Positions 5,129-5,624 of a DNA stretch of 5,624 bases are shown piece by piece. The stretch is from positions 1-5,624 of the forward strand of contig JAQCHR010000273.1 in assembly GCA_027619655.1 (NCBI GenBank). The letters are read 5' to 3'. A program made the translations under genes and the position numbers. The notes below the pieces were generated by a model. That model was not told the DNA's origin. It saw only the letters and a program-made list of their open reading frames with translations, and did no database searches. This DNA is from Pseudomonadota bacterium. Lineage in GTDB: Bacteria; Pseudomonadota; Alphaproteobacteria; UBA8366; GCA-2717185. Each line of letters begins with the position of its first letter. Within the stretch, counting starts at the first letter, position 1.

Positions 5129-5539
5129 TCAGGGAGCTTCCGGCGACGGGCCGATTTCGTTGATGGTCCGGGTCGCCCGGCGGAGACTGCCAACGGCCTC
5201 GTCGAAGAAACAGTCCAGCCGCTGGCGCATGTCCGCGGAGAGCGACAGCAGCTTTGACCGGGCGTCTTCCGGGTTGTCGGTTTCAATGAGGAAACCCCGT
5301 TTCAGGGAGGATTCAACATATTTGCTGGCCGTATGGGCGCTTTTGATGGCTTTCATATAGCGCAGCGCATCTGTTTTCCGGACCGGCTTGTCGGATCGCC
5401 AGATTTCCGTCAGCAGGTCCCAATACGCCGCGGAATAGAAATCGGTGTCGCCCCGGAATATTTCCACCCAGCATCGACCGATACTGTCCGTCATCTCCAG
5501 ATACTGCTTGTGCTGCGCGCGCGTATATTTTGCTGTCAT
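5129..5539 (-). CDS. MarR-like winged-helix transcriptional regulator
   Basis: This 136-aa protein is the usual size of MarR regulators, which bind palindromic DNA as dimers and release it on binding small ligands, often aromatic or CoA-linked compounds. A helical N-terminus (about 1-37) precedes a winged-helix region (about 38-101). YWDLLTEIW looks like the first helix. The recognition helix is probably around S67-R81 (SAHTASKYVESSLKRG). It is followed by FLIETDNPEDARSKLLSLSAD (83-103), the typical wing with the conserved Asp...Arg pair (D92, R94). A long C-terminal helix follows for dimerisation. The start ATG (5539) has AAGGGG a few bases upstream on the minus strand. It is the first gene of the pair with the Mct-like gene 54 bp downstream, which it may regulate along with itself. 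The N-terminal half is divergent, so the family assignment rests mostly on the wing region. Confidence 0.75.
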   Translation of the reverse strand: MTAKYTRAQHKQYLEMTDSIGRCWVEIFRGDTDFYSAAYWDLLTEIWRSDKPVRKTDALRYMKAIKSAHTASKYVESSLKRGFLIETDNPEDARSKLLSLSADMRQRLDCFFDEAVGSLRRATRTINEIGPSPEAP

Positions 5540-5561
5540 GCCGCCCCTTCTTCGTCACCGT

Positions 5562-5577
5562 TCGGTACTAAGACCGA
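5562..5577. promoter_or_regulatory. Candidate operator palindrome upstream of the marR-like gene
   Basis: TCGGT (5562-5566) and ACCGA (5573-5577) form an inverted repeat with a 6-base spacer, 23-38 bp upstream of the regulator's ATG. Size and location suit autoregulation by a MarR-type dimer. The arms are only five bases long, so chance is possible. Confidence 0.4.
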
Positions 5578-5589
5578 TTCCCGCCGATT

Positions 5590-5599
5590 TTGCACGCAA
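5590..5599. promoter_or_regulatory. Second short palindrome TTGCACGCAA upstream of the marR-like gene
   Basis: TTGC and GCAA arms flank a 2-base centre, 51-60 bp upstream of the regulator start. Some MarR-family sites contain TTGC/GCAA half-sites. On the minus strand the left arm reads TTGCGT, which could double as part of a -35 element. Weak evidence on its own. Confidence 0.3.
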
Positions 5600-5624
5600 T
5601 TCCGCATATTTTGTGCCCTGTCCT

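Noticed and set aside
3887..5257. 456-codon open frame on the plus strand opposite the CoA-transferase
   Set aside because: The opposite strand encodes all CaiB/BaiF motifs. This frame is Gly/Asp/Arg/Ala-rich without recognisable domains and crosses into the MarR-like gene.

Overview
The window looks like chromosomal DNA of a high-GC Alphaproteobacterium, perhaps a Rhodospirillales-like lineage. The codons favour G/C at third positions, and the genes include a Zur-controlled znuCB system, a type II haloacid dehalogenase-like enzyme and a CaiB/BaiF CoA-transferase. It also carries a PEP-CTERM secreted protein, which implies an exosortase (EPS-associated sorting) system elsewhere in the genome. 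No rRNA, tRNA, IS element or CRISPR array was seen. The taxonomy is inferred from gene style only.

Layout from left to right. (1) Positions 1-857, minus strand: znuC overlaps the first codons of znuB by an ATGA junction. These are the ATPase and permease of a high-affinity zinc importer. A near-perfect Zur operator (903-919) lies 48 bp upstream of znuC. (2) Positions 858-1260: an AT-rich 403-bp intergenic region. Besides the Zur box it has a pair of 15-bp direct repeats (966-980, 1087-1101), an imperfect inverted repeat between them, and a very good sigma-54 -24/-12 promoter (1163-1178). (3) Positions 1261-1857, plus strand: a secreted, very acidic, Phe-rich PEP-CTERM protein, followed by a strong intrinsic terminator (1881-1911). 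(4) Positions 1912-2216: a non-coding region with a degenerate tandem array of a 10-bp unit (about 2051-2150). (5) Positions 2217-2927, plus strand: a type II HAD-family hydrolase. (6) Positions 3006-3854, plus strand: an exported protein of unknown function. (7) Positions 3851-5539, minus strand: a MarR-like regulator followed by a CaiB/BaiF enzyme resembling 2-methylfumaryl-CoA isomerase (Mct). The exported-protein gene and the CoA-transferase gene converge, and their stop codons overlap at 3851-3854.

How the genes work together. ZnuC and ZnuB import zinc under Zur control; the binding protein ZnuA is not in view. The PEP-CTERM gene appears to be its own sigma-54-dependent unit. This fits the known link between PEP-CTERM genes, RpoN and the PrsK/PrsR two-component system, and it makes the upstream direct repeats candidate enhancer sites. 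The MarR-like gene and the CoA-transferase gene probably form a small operon, autoregulated from palindromes near 5562-5599. No functional link between the three blocks is visible. The two most interesting non-genic signals are the sigma-54 promoter with its upstream repeat pair, and the helically phased decamer array.
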